From the NCBI GenBank assembly GCA_025201705.1, contig MU617415.1, positions 1 to 13,636 of the forward strand: a stretch of 13,636 nt of DNA, given 5' to 3'. This document shows, in pieces, positions 1-9,135 of the stretch; position 1 is the stretch's first letter, and every line of letters starts with the position of its first letter. The notes under the pieces were generated by a model. It was not told the origin of the DNA, made no database searches, and saw only the letters and a program-made list of their open reading frames with translations. The position numbers and the translations under genes are program-made. The DNA is from Dissophora ornata. Lineage: Eukaryota > Mortierellomycota > Mortierellomycetes > Mortierellales > Mortierellaceae.

Positions 1-354
1 ACCATCGAATTGCTTGCTGAGGGCTTGAACTTGGCTGAGAGAATCAACATTGGTCACCAGCCGGTGTTGGAGTTTATCGAAGCGTCCTTTCCAACGCCCT
101 CATGGATTGGATACAGCCGAAAGATGGCGGAGCGATCGACGACCAAGGCAGGAGGATTTCCTGTTACGCTTGGAATGAAGGACGTGGGACATATGCGTGA
201 CTTGGCAGCGGCGCATGGCACGTCCTTGCCCGTCGCGGATGTGGCATATGGCCATATGCAGACTTTGAAGGATCAAGGAAAAGGGGACCAGGACTGGAGC
301 AGTTTGATTGAAGTCCTGCGCGAGGGATCTGATGCATCTAAGCCTCCTCAGTAA
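1..354 (+). CDS. Beta-hydroxyacid dehydrogenase (3-hydroxyisobutyrate dehydrogenase-like), C-terminal part
   Basis: The frame is open from the first base (frame 1) to TAA at 352-354, so the gene enters from upstream. No start codon is called here; the first in-frame TTG at 10 is internal. The 117 visible residues match the all-helical C-terminal domain of the 3-hydroxyisobutyrate/6-phosphogluconate-type NAD(P)-dependent dehydrogenases. The pattern runs E-x-L-x-L-A-E-R, then F-P-V-T-L-G-M-K-D, then L-P-V-A-D, then G-x-G-D-x-D-W-S-S-L near the end. Enzymes of this family oxidise short 3-hydroxy acids with NAD(P)+. The Rossmann domain and catalytic lysine would lie upstream of the window, so substrate cannot be judged. 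The family assignment is fairly sure, the exact member is not. It appears to be an ordinary host gene. Confidence 0.82.
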   Translation, partial: TIELLAEGLNLAERINIGHQPVLEFIEASFPTPSWIGYSRKMAERSTTKAGGFPVTLGMKDVGHMRDLAAAHGTSLPVADVAYGHMQTLKDQGKGDQDWSSLIEVLREGSDASKPPQ

Positions 355-400
355 AGGGTCGCAGGAGAGGCGTGTGCCTTTTTTTTTTCTTGTGTTATAA

Positions 401-406
401 AATAAA
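401..406 (+). promoter_or_regulatory. Polyadenylation signal AATAAA of the dehydrogenase gene
   Basis: An exact AATAAA lies 47 nt after the TAA stop of the dehydrogenase, the usual spacing for a 3' UTR. A T-rich stretch (379-389) precedes it. This is assigned by position only. Confidence 0.5.
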
Positions 407-514
407 AGAACTCTTACGCCCTGTTTGTACAAGAGGACCCCAGGTCTTATTGGAGTTCTGTCACATGATCAAAGTCTTGGTGCTCAAAGACTGCCACCAC
501 CATGGCTAAAACCG

Positions 515-523
515 GCTCTCTCT

Positions 524-568
<45 letters not shown>
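515..568. repeat. TC/CT microsatellite
   Basis: A dinucleotide tract, pure (TC)n from about 531 to 567 with an imperfect CTCTCTCCCTCCC lead-in. The open frame across it (502-798) is a repeat artefact giving Ser-Leu runs and poly-Phe, not a gene. Confidence 0.9.
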
Positions 569-569
<1 letters not shown>

Positions 570-722
570 AAACTTCTTCAATGGAACACTAGAAGGGAAA
601 TTAATGCGCATCTACTCAAATAACGTCGATTCAGACTTTCAACTGGCCAAAACGCGTCCACTTACAAAACTAAAAACTGCGGGGTGCCAGTTGGGATCGA
701 CCCAGCCACCGTTTCCTTTTTC

Positions 723-746
723 TTTTTTTTTTTTTTTTTTTTTTTT
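723..746. repeat. T24 homopolymer
   Basis: A run of 24 T within a pyrimidine-rich block starting near 711. It lies in the 355-1203 intergenic stretch. Apart from microsatellites, other T-runs and the AATAAA site, I see no gene in that stretch on either strand. The length makes this a likely variable or assembly-uncertain site. Confidence 0.85.
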
Positions 747-1203
747 CCCCAAAGGGAAGGGCAACGACTGCGCTACGTATATAATGTCGCGTCCATAACT
801 CTTTCTCATCTCTCATTTTCTCAACCTCACTGTGCGGAATAAAAATGCCTGATGTGCACCTGCATTCCAAGCCTTCCCTTTTTTTTTCTTCTTCTTTTTC
901 ATGCGAAATTGCTTCCGCCACAAAATACAGTTCGCGATTTCGGCATAAGGGTATCAACTATTTGTTTTATTAGGCCTAAAAAGCATGGGGTATTATTGGT
1001 GTATGGTATATGCTATATGCTGGGAAAAAAAGGGGGGGAAAATCAATATTTTTCCCCGCCTTCGCTGCTGTATCTTCTCGTGTATGAACTAGAAGTGGGT
1101 TGAATGTGTCCATAGTCCGGGGCATGCTCCAGGAAATTGGCTTGAGGACAGTACGCGTACTTTTCGTCACCTTTTCGTTCGTTTATGTACTTTGGCATAT
1201 AAT

Positions 1204-2543
1204 TCAGCATAGCTGTTCGGTATAGTTTTCGGATTGGCCCCTGGATAGAAGAAATGTCCGAAATGCGTTATGCGTTAGGTTCGGTGCCTGAAATGAACTA
1301 TGAACAAGAAAGCGAAATTCTTATTGGTGTTTTTTTTTTTTTTTTACCTTTGCGTTCAATGTCAGATCCAACTCTCGCGACTCGGTGATTGCCAACTCCC
1401 TCCTTGACGTTCGCTCCTTGAGATAACGGTCAAATGCTTGCCGAATATCATTCAGTCTTGTTGAGGGAAGTGCAAAAAGGACCTCGCTCAAGGCAAGTGC
1501 GTCCAGGATCGTCTCTTCAGCAGGTTGTCCGAGAACTGGGATCATCTGCAAATCAAAATAGACAAGAGACAAGAGACATATTTGTGAGAAACAGAGGGTC
1601 TGGCCGTTGATGAGTGATGAGTCACTTGGCATGTTTGCGCTAATTTACCTTGCGACATGCTAATCATCGGGGGGTGTAACAAATGCAAATGCGAAAAAAT
1701 TCAGAAAAATATATATGTTAGACCGTGCTGCAATTACCTTGTGATTTTCCTGCAAACTCTGAAAGGGAAAATGCAAGCATAGCAACAAGCATTGACCTTA
1801 ATGCCATTTTTTTTTTACCTTCTCCCAGTAAGAGGACCCTTGAGGAATGTGCATTAGCAGAGTTTCGTCTGTCGTCCCATCGTCTGCACGATATTTGAGA
1901 CTGAGGTGTCCAGTCCAACAATTGGGCCATGGTCCCTCCCAGAGGACACATCATGTTCGGGGGGATTTGGCCGAGGATCGTAGCAGAAGCCGCTTGCTCT
2001 TTGCGGAAGGACTCAACGTCAATTGAGCGGGATGACTTTTCACAGAGCGGAACAAGCTTTGAGATTTGCCATGCGATTCTGTTATCGGCCAGCGTCGCAG
2101 CCCACCACTATGATGGAAAAATATGAAAATGTCAAGAATGAATAGCCGCCATTAAATTCTGCTACAAAATCAAGGTGCATATGCAGGCGCAGAGGCACAG
2201 ACACAGCACGGAGCATTTTCGACATCATGTATGGTACATTCAGTGCTCTCCCTCCCGCTCTCTCTGTCTCTGTCTCTCTCTCTCTCTATATACCCCGCCG
2301 TGTCCAGCTCATTGACAGCTGTTTCCTGGCGCATTTGCACCGCGACGTTGTTAATGCATAGTTAAAAACCTGCATAGCAGCCACCACGTGCATACTGCTG
2401 ACAGCAGACGACCGGCACCAAAATGATTGTTCATCGCCACTGTGGTCTGAACGGTGCAACACACCCAGCACCCAACCGTCCAAGGCATTGTCAGATGCCA
2501 AGCCTTGTATTCCATTCCAGAGTTCGAGTTTTCTGATGATCAA
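1204..2543 (-). CDS. Unrecognised spliced gene (hypothetical protein) with one apparent +1 frameshift
   Basis: I rebuilt a minus-strand gene from splice sites. The best-supported exon is 2107-1819, after acceptor CATCATAG and before donor AAG|GTAAA. A 21-nt exon 1758-1738 follows (SLQENHK), then exon 1545-1348 starting MIPVLGQPAEETILDALALS. A probable last exon is 1287-1204, after TTTCAG and ending in TGA. All junctions are phase 0. Exon 2107-1819 is 289 nt: it reads WWAATLADNRIAWQ at first and GTTDETLLMHIPQGSSYWEK at its end, in two frames. Removing one G from the GGGAGGG at 1934-1940 makes it 288 nt and joins them. A possible first exon is 2543-2370 (MIIRKLELWNGIQGLASDN), also phase 0, but this is weaker. 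The rebuilt protein is helical and soluble-looking, about 254 aa. I recognise no family. Two introns start GT then a long A run. Confidence 0.5.
1330..1345. repeat. T16 homopolymer at an intron start
   Basis: A T run on the + strand. On the minus strand it directly follows the donor GT of the last intron of the unrecognised gene, so that intron begins GT followed by a long A tract. A similar, shorter A tract follows the donor at 1818. Confidence 0.75.
2247..2290. repeat. CT-rich microsatellite
   Basis: Imperfect CTCTCCCTCCC, CTCTGTCTCTGT and (CT)n, ending in TATATA. It lies inside what would be the first, long intron of the minus-strand gene, if the 2543-2370 exon is real. From 2544 to about 2763 I see no supported feature. 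Confidence 0.75.
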
Positions 2544-2763
2544 CCCGTCCCGTGCTTATGAGTGTTATTTTGTTGGAAAATCATGCCTACTGTGGCATGC
2601 GGAATGCGCATGTTTCTTCCAGCAACACATGAAGTGATTTCTTTCCCCCCCACATTCACCCCCTTGTCCCCCCTCCCTCCCTGAAATTTGCTGCATTGCG
2701 GCAAACTAACATTGGCAGCACAGCTCGCTCAGTTACACAACATGGAGCTCGTTCATTGACATT

Positions 2764-4078
2764 GTGCGAGCGAAGCTTCAAGGCAGGACGTTGGGGATAG
2801 CCTCTTTCTCTGCCTTGAGATACAACGCGCTCGTATGTTTCTTTCTCAAATGAAGCCCGCCTACAAGGACAACATTGCCGTCTACCATTCGATAAAGTCG
2901 CCCGAGTTAAAGAAGCACATCCTGGATCAATTCCGAACAGGCGAAGTTCGTCTGCTACTTGCCACAGAGGCTGTTGGAATGGGCTGCGACATCAACGACA
3001 TTGCTCGCGTCGTCCAGTATCGGCCTGCCCCCGAATATCTCGTCATTAATCCAGCGTCTTGGGCGAGCGGCGCGTGATCCAACTTTGCAAGGCTTCGGGT
3101 ATTTGCTAACGCCACGTGGGGTTTCTAGGCGGCCGGTCAGCCATACAATGGACAAGCACCTTGTCCAGTTTATTCAGGCCGAGGGTTGTCGGCGTAGGGG
3201 TCTGAACGAGATTTTTGGCAATAGCCATCACAACTACCCTAGCTGTTGTGATAACTGCCATCCTGAACCGCAGGGGGTCGTCGAGACTGTTTGGACAGAC
3301 GCGGAGGCTAATGATGGCATGGCTGCCAAAGCTACAAGGACGCCGTGCTGTACAGCCGAACATAGGGCCATCGCCAAGAAAGCAATTGAAGATTGGAGGC
3401 AAACTGTACTTGAGCTCGAGTACCTTCCAGAGTCCAGCTATTATACTCTGGAGGCGGTAATGGGTATGAATTATGTGAATAAACTTGCAGACAAGTGTCT
3501 CCAGGTTGTAGCGGCCGCTCTATCAAAGATTTCCTCGGTTGGAACCCTCGAAGTCAACGATGCTTTCAGGATTTGACCGATATTCTCATGGAGGTTAATA
3601 AGACCATCGCAGTTGAACATAGAGCGAAGTTTCCAAGAGCGATACAGAAAAACGCGCGAGCGCACGGAAATGAATTATCTGGATCTGAATTGTCGTTTGA
3701 GCAGTACATACCGACGCCTGAACCAGTACGGCTTCCAACTCTGCAGCTATTCTCGCATTACACACGCACTGCACTGCCCCTGGGCCCTCGACACCTCGAC
3801 CTTCGATGCCTCCACTTGCGACGCCTTCATTAACAATGCCTCCACCTCCGAGGAAGCCTCGTGCACAGCGAAAATTCCCAAAAGCTGTCACTTATGCTGT
3901 CCGGAACAACTTGACCGCGGTGAACTTTAATGATGATAAAGGATCTTCCTCAAAACGACACCGTGAAGTCCTTGATGAAAGCAATAAACCCGAGGATACC
4001 AACATTCAGAAGGACGACGACAGCACCGCGATGCACGCAAGGTTGCACCTCAATACCTTTCTCGTTTCCTCCCCCTGA
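2764..4078 (+). pseudogene. RecQ-like DNA helicase, C-terminal half, frameshifted
   Basis: The fragment starts near the end of the N-lobe/linker and covers the second helicase lobe. Frame 0 (about 2764-3027) holds YHSIKSPELKKHILDQF, then the motif V region LLLATEAVGMGCDIND. The frame then changes, and motif VI LIQRLGRAARDP follows at about 3046-3081. Next comes a RecQ-type zinc-binding region, CRRRGLNEIF then CCDNC near 3190-3261. Motif VI is the ATP-hydrolysis arginine-finger segment. Dropping one C from the C5 run at 3028-3032 joins motifs V and VI as RPAPNISSLIQRLGRAARDP. Two further shifts near 3510-3525 and 3760-3775 lead into a Pro-rich then basic, acidic tail ending TGA at 4076-4078. 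Walker A/B motifs are absent from the window, so it is truncated as well as frameshifted. It cannot be an active helicase as read. Confidence 0.8.
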
Positions 4079-4255
4079 CGCGATCGCGGCTATGTTTGTC
4101 TTTCCAACGCCAATTTAACGCCCTCTTGCGAACAATATAGTTACCCTCTTCCACTCTTAGACCTATATCTACTATACCCCAATCCATAGCAATATCGGCA
4201 AATAGAAGGGCGGTAATAGCACAAACAATAAAAAATTCATTGGTATACATATTAT
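4079..4255. other. Short spacer between convergent RecQ and DUF6589 genes
   Basis: An AT-rich spacer between the two facing 3' ends. It has no gene and no clear hairpin terminator. An AATAATA-type sequence just downstream of the DUF6589 stop may act in 3'-end formation on the minus strand. Confidence 0.4.
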
Positions 4256-6269
4256 TTAATCCTCGATATCCTCATACTCGGTTTCTTGTTCTCTCTCAGT
4301 GACGATTGGGTTGCCCTCTGGATCCATGTCCACACCTGCACCTTCCGTTTCATCGTCGACGGTTGTGTACTTGTTGATGAAGGTACGAAGACGTTTGTCA
4401 TCCTGCAGCCTGATGAAACCATCGATAAAGAGATCCTTCGCAGGTGACACTGTTGTGTCCTGTGGGGCACAAGATTCAGGATCCTGAGCAAGGATGCCGT
4501 TTTCTGAAAGCACCTCCAAAATTTGTTCGACATCCGTTTCCGCTGACACTTCCGCATGTTTGCGTTTGTTCCTTGGTGCTAGTAATTGTTTTTCCATTTG
4601 TGCTTTTGACATTGCGGAAAGTCTCAATATTCATCGATACTCTCTCCCGCAGTAGGTCGAATGTTGTGTCGCCCTGTCTTCCTCGATAGACATGTTTTAT
4701 CGCGCGATTGTTGTGCTCCTGATAGAGATCCGTAGCTACCCAGCCATCTTGCCTACCAGATGTATTCACCATCATGGAAGAGAGGACGGCAGTCCTGATG
4801 TCCTCGTCCCATACATGTCGCATGCAGCAGCGAAAATGCATGAGCTCTTGGGCATATTTCGGGGTGGATCCGGCCTGGAAAATTAAAGCGACAAATTCGA
4901 GGACTTTCTCGAGACGCCCAATATCGCTCGCCTTGATGGCCGAATGTAGTTTCAGGTACACCATCATGTCTCGAATGAACAGTTTGGTGTTCAAGGATGA
5001 AGCATCCCCCGCCTTTGCCGGATTGAAATCCTGATCAACGATCTTCTCCACTCCTGATATGACTAAGCTGCTGAATACTGAGATGTAGCTGCATTCCTCA
5101 ATGTTCCGTCTCTCCTCAGACCCCATCGATATATTCCATAACCTGAGAATCGTCACGCTAAATACATGTCAAAGGAAATCGTCCACTGCATGAAAGTCCG
5201 GGTTATCAGAAAAGATCCGCTTCCGCCTCAACATTGTCGAAAGTCGCTGAAGAGATCCTTGTTCGGTGGCTCTACCACGATAGTTGCGAAGGATGGCGTT
5301 GGCCAGACACATCTGTATGTGAAAGGGCTGCGAGATGGGGAGAACCCAATCCAGTCGGCGCCTTGATTCGCGTTCATCCTGGAGTTGGAACTTCAGCTGT
5401 CGAAGTCGTTCCACGGTCATAAGGTCTCCTGACGCGATGACCGCCTGTAAATTAAACCAGCTCTTATCCAACTGTAGCACCTTATCGACGATAATATCGA
5501 CAGCCGACTTGTTCCCAGCCACTGTGGACTGGTCGATTTTCATTGCTGGCAGTGGATAAGTCCTCGATAGTTTGGTTGGTAGTCGGTGCAACTCGAGCGT
5601 TGGGGTCGAACAACGTGCATATCCGTCCAGATTTTCGCTCAGCTCCTGGACAAAGTGAAACAGACACACTTTCTTGAAATGAGTGAATGTCGCGTGGTCG
5701 ATGTAGAAGTCGTCCGAGTAAAGCCGCGAATACATGTCGCGGATCTGAGGGGCTATGCCCAAAATTCTGCCAACAATCAGGGTCGCTGTTGTGCCGCTCT
5801 CAAACTCGTCTGAGTTGCCAATCCGTTGATCGTGTTTTCGCTTGGAGAAGTTGATATTGTCATAAACAAGGAACCATGACTCCTGTTTAGCCACTAGCCT
5901 GACTTTTTTCAATGCATCGTCGGTCAGACTCTGCAGCAGTCGATTGACGGTTGGGTACGACACATTTAGGCCGGCTCTATGAATTACATCGATCACCTTA
6001 CGAGCACATCCTGCGCTGAAGAGATAGAGACCCATCATGAGCTGCAGGTAGTTCGACCTGCCGGACCAATTTTTTTTTTTTTTGCCGGACCAAGTGAACA
6101 TCAAAATGCTGCTGATGATTGGGAGGATTATAATGATCCAACGAGAACGCGAGAAATTGCTTACCAAGAACACTGTGTCAATGTACCAGCGATACCAACG
6201 GCATTGGGTGGTGTGTAAAGGCTTCAACAAAAATCCTTTGGTCATCTTACAGCACGCAATATCTAACAC
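4256..6269 (-). pseudogene. DUF6589 domain-containing protein, interrupted by a TGA and a frameshift
   Basis: A protein of the fungal DUF6589 family; function is not established. Recognisable parts in order: SNYLQLMMGLYLFSAGCARKV (about 6045-5985), VYDNINFSKRKH then ESGTTATL (5860-5790), ASGDLMTVERLRQLKF (about 5435-5388), and FHIQMCLANAI. The frame then meets TGA at 5171-5169 and continues in the same frame as HVFSVTILRLWN. A single CGA-to-TGA change would explain this. The C-terminal region holds RDMMVYLKLHSAIKASDIGR. It leaves frame at an AAAA run (minus strand, 4607-4604) and finishes in another frame at TAA 4258-4256 with an acidic tail. Removing one A joins them. The family's long N-terminal region is missing; homology fades near 6150, where Crypton exon 1 lies on the other strand. 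The Asp residues in DNINF and SGD could belong to an RNase H-like site, but that is a guess. It converges with the RecQ fragment. Confidence 0.78.
6059..6093. repeat. 11-bp direct repeat flanking a short T tract
   Basis: TGCCGGACCAA occurs at 6059-6069 and again at 6083-6093, separated by T's (6070-6083 is a T14 run whose last T begins the second copy). On the minus strand this is TTGGTCCGGCA, a poly(A) tract, then TTGGTCCGGCA. That is the shape of a minimal poly(A) insertion with target-site duplication. It sits in the DUF6589 reading frame. Confidence 0.85.
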
Positions 6270-8992
6270 AACGCTTGCTCTCCGCCTATCTTACTAGGAG
6301 TGGTGCATTCGAAAAGGATACCCGGACGACAATGTGTACAGCAAAAAGTTTCAGCGGTACATGGCTGAGAATGTGGCCGAGGAACCAGACCCTGCGAAAG
6401 GCATTGAGCCACTGCGCTCCAATCCGAAAATTAAAACCCTGCAGCCATTGGCATACAACCCGAACCTGCCTCTACTTTCTTATGAAACGGTAGACGCGTA
6501 CATCAAGGCCGTCATCGATCTTTATGTGTCTCAGAAGTCTGACTCCACAAACAAGGCTATGCAAAACGAGCCCCATCCGCGCTCAGGTCCGGACGCTCAT
6601 GAAGAAGTATCAGCTTAGGATGGCTGCACTGAAAAAGTCTACGGTTTCAACTGATTTGTCCTTTGACGAAGGAAATGACCTGGATGTCCTGAAGCAAACG
6701 ATGAGGATATCTTGGACACATAAGTACCGGCATTTGGGCGGAGGCAAGAAGCACGACCTCATTGGCCTCCGCACTCGGCTAAACGCTGCGTGGTCTCACT
6801 ACATGATAGCGCGTGGCGAGAACATGAGAATGGCTACTCTAGCAGATCTCGCTACTCATACTGTCAACCAAGGGAGCCATGGAGGCCAGAAGGTTGTCGG
6901 AATATCCCTTGCTATGCTACGAGGGAAAACCAATCGCGAAGGCAAGGAAAACAAAGGTGTAATCGTGCGAAGCAAGGATGTCGAGGTCTGCCCAGTTGGC
7001 GCTTTTGTGTTCTATCTCTTCGATCTGTGGATGGTAATATACATTCCATTATCCTCTCACGCGCCTGGTAAGATTTCACTCACTATGCTAAGATTCCTTT
7101 ACTCTCTCGAGCTGTAGAGTCCAAGAAGCCCTCCAGACTTCAATGGGCTATCATGGCACGAGACATTTCTCCTGACCACTGGAGATCCGCTGAAGCAGAT
7201 GTCCCACAGTTCACAGTACAAGAATGCGTCCGCAATGTGGACCAAATCGGCCAACCCTACCAACAAGCCCACTCATGCGCATCGTGGTTCTGGAGCGCGC
7301 CATGCTCTTGCTGCTGGAGCAGATATTGGTTCAATTGCACAAGCTGGTCATTGGAGCGTTGATCGCGTAGCTACACACTATCTGGAACGATACTCTGCTC
7401 AAGTGGCCCTGAAAATGGCTGGATGCACATTGCCAGGAGAGCAACAGTGGCTAGCACGAAATACTCTCGTTCCTCCGATCGAACTCCAGCGACAGGTGTT
7501 CCCGTTTATTGAACAGTACTTCCAAGAGTCCGGAGATTGGCTCGTGTGGACTTCGAATATCATGATGGATCGCGATATATTCGAAAATCGACCATCCAAT
7601 ACCAGGATGGATATCGAAGCCAAGGATATTTCCAAATTACGTATCCTTATTCTCTTAACACACCTGCGCAAGGTCCTTCTTCAGGATACAGCTGTTCTTA
7701 TGAAGCATAACACCACAGAATTCCGCTACGGCGAACACCATGTTTTTAGCGATCGACTTTTCAGCACTGCTTTATTTTTGGATTTCCAAGAACGACTACT
7801 GCAGAGTATTGAACCTTCAAGGTCCCCCGCATCCGATAGCCTTGCTGCAAACGCGCTGGCTATCAATCACGAATTCCGCTCTATACACATGAGAGAAGAC
7901 GACAATCATCGCCTTCTCAATGAAATTCTCAAGGCCACACCCGATGCGAAAGCTGATCTAAAAGGAGATATAAAGGAGATCGCCTCTCAGATCGATGATC
8001 GGTTTGGCGCTCTTGTCAGCTTTGCCTACGACACATCATCCGGTATATCATCCGGTATGAATCAAGCAGTCAAAAACCTGTCCCAGATGGAGCAGCACCT
8101 TCATGGTCAAGAGCAACCACGATCGCGAGAGAAGCGAACACAACAAGCGCAGGACAAAGGACGACATTTGCAAGACCTACGGAATATCCAACAGATGCAG
8201 TTGCAGATGATGCAGCTGCTTAGACAGCAGCAGCTTATACAACCTAGTGCGCAGCTACAGCAACTGCAAGATCTAAACACTCAACAAGTCCAAGCAATGC
8301 AACAGTTGATTCAACCCCAAGGCCAGCTGATATTGGATGCACTACAGCCACAGCCGCAGCGTGGCCTTCTGGAAGACCAACTCCTGCCGAACGCACTGCC
8401 GGGTCGAGCAGAGGAACAAGCAGACGGGCAAATGGAAGAACAGGTGGTGGCCGAGACGGAAGAGCAGATGGAGTGGCAAATGGAAGAGCACTCTGTCGAG
8501 GAGAATCAGGCGGGAGGACAGCAAGAACAACATTTGAATCAATTGCCTTTGGAACCAGAGCAACAGCCGCAGCAACCCCAGCTCGATGGCCTGGCTATAG
8601 AGAGAGAGCTGGATCAGCCGGAAGAGGTCTTGGCGTACCCACGATATAAGCCGGCGTTTGTTCCTGACTATAATATGCTTAATCGTGATGATCCTCTTAG
8701 AGATCAATGGAAGGAATGGTTCTCTGGGGTTAATGCACAGCCATCGCTGTGGCAGCTCAACAAACACTTCAAATCCAAGTGGCGCAAAGAGGGCGAGCAG
8801 AAATCCAACACGCTGTCAAAGCAGTTCTACTTCAAGAAGACCCTTATCCGATCTGTCTTGAGGATGTTTTTAAATATGCCTGGGGCAACCATACACGAAA
8901 AGGTCGAAGCGGCATTACAAGCAGTGGAAGAGAAGCTTAGAACGATGTCGATGAACAAGTATGTGAAGAGTCTTGGGACTGCACGCGGTTGA
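6106..8992 (+). CDS. Crypton tyrosine recombinase with GCR1_C-like domain (spliced, one apparent frameshift)
   Basis: A site-specific tyrosine recombinase that would cut and rejoin the element's DNA. Exon 1 (ATG at 6106, 6115 or 6133) ends LTKNTVSMYQRYQRHWV at 6210. Intron 6211-6297 ends CTTACTAG. Exon 2 opens EWCIRKGYPDDNVYSKKF, the N-terminal Crypton motif. The frame shifts by +1 at the C4 run 6571-6574; removing one C gives NEPIRAQVRTLMKKY. Intron 7034-7117 (84 nt) leads to exon 3, ending TGA 8990-8992. Catalytic-type residues: Arg in GENMRM (6827-6829), Lys in LRGKTN (6926-6928), H-A-H-R (7274-7285, H-x-x-R box), GHWS, and Tyr in HYLERY (7379-7381). A Gln/Glu-rich linker follows (about 8090-8590), then a basic C-terminal domain resembling yeast Gcr1 C-terminus (about 8635-8945, W-x-x-W-F). 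About 904 aa once corrected. Nothing else in the catalytic core looks broken. Confidence 0.85.
8150..8590 (+). other. Gln/Glu-rich low-complexity linker inside the Crypton recombinase
   Basis: CAG/CAA-rich coding sequence giving runs such as QQMQLQMMQLLRQQQL, then EEQ-rich segments. It separates the catalytic core from the C-terminal DNA-binding domain and looks like a flexible or coiled-coil oligomerisation linker. The Leu-rich open frame on the opposite strand (8342-8767) is just the reverse of the CAG repeats. Confidence 0.8.
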
Positions 8993-9075
8993 ATCAATAA
9001 AGACTGGTCATTCGCATGGAAAAAGAGAGAGATGGCGAGATGGTGGTCTTTTTTTTGCACGCGTCCTGCACGCGG
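8979..9075 (+). repeat. Three copies of TGCACGCG after the Crypton stop
   Basis: TGCACGCG occurs at 8980-8987, 9056-9063 and 9067-9074. The first and third are part of a longer shared CTGCACGCGG (8979-8988 and 9066-9075). A GGAGGGAGGGAGGG tract follows the third copy. They lie where the right end of the Crypton is expected. A role is not shown. Confidence 0.7.
8996..9001 (+). promoter_or_regulatory. Polyadenylation signal AATAAA of the Crypton gene
   Basis: An exact AATAAA three bases after the TGA stop of the recombinase. Such close spacing is compact but workable. Assigned by position. Confidence 0.55.
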
Positions 9076-9135
9076 AGGGAGGGAGGGATATTTACAATAG
9101 CATAAATATGTCTATTCTATTGGATCCTTTTACTG

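Larger units (their letters stand above)
6100..9075 (+). mobile_element. Crypton DNA transposon (approximate limits)
   Basis: A mobile element inferred from its single spliced tyrosine-recombinase gene with a GCR1_C-like DNA-binding tail, which is the Crypton design in fungi. Cryptons lack terminal inverted repeats and move by recombination of short sites, so ends cannot be read from one copy. The left limit is put just before the first ATG of exon 1 and the right limit at the TGCACGCG repeats after the poly(A) signal. Both are inferences. If the Fanzor gene is cargo, the true right end could be near 12,750-12,870. Confidence 0.55.

Noticed and set aside
681..710. A tRNA T-arm-like stretch (TTGGGATCGACCCAG) followed by pyrimidines and a T24 run
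   Set aside because: The loop is too short for a T-loop, and no matching acceptor stem, D-arm or anticodon arm lies upstream. Chance hairpin.
838..843. AATAAA after a TATA-like TATATAAT at about 778
   Set aside because: No convincing open frame or RNA between or after them in this repeat-rich stretch.
7068..7117. Alternative donor GTAAGA giving a 50-nt intron in the Crypton gene
   Set aside because: It shifts to a frame lacking the H-A-H-R and Tyr boxes. Donor GTAATA at 7034 keeps the catalytic frame.
8342..8767. Minus-strand Leu-rich open frame of 141 codons
   Set aside because: It is the reverse of the CAG-rich coding sequence of the Crypton recombinase, a repeat shadow.
6100..9075. Starship-type captain (DUF3435) or other large cargo element
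   Set aside because: The N-terminal WC-x-x-K motif, intron layout and GCR1_C-like tail fit Crypton better. Starships are described from Pezizomycotina and no captain gene is seen at an element edge.
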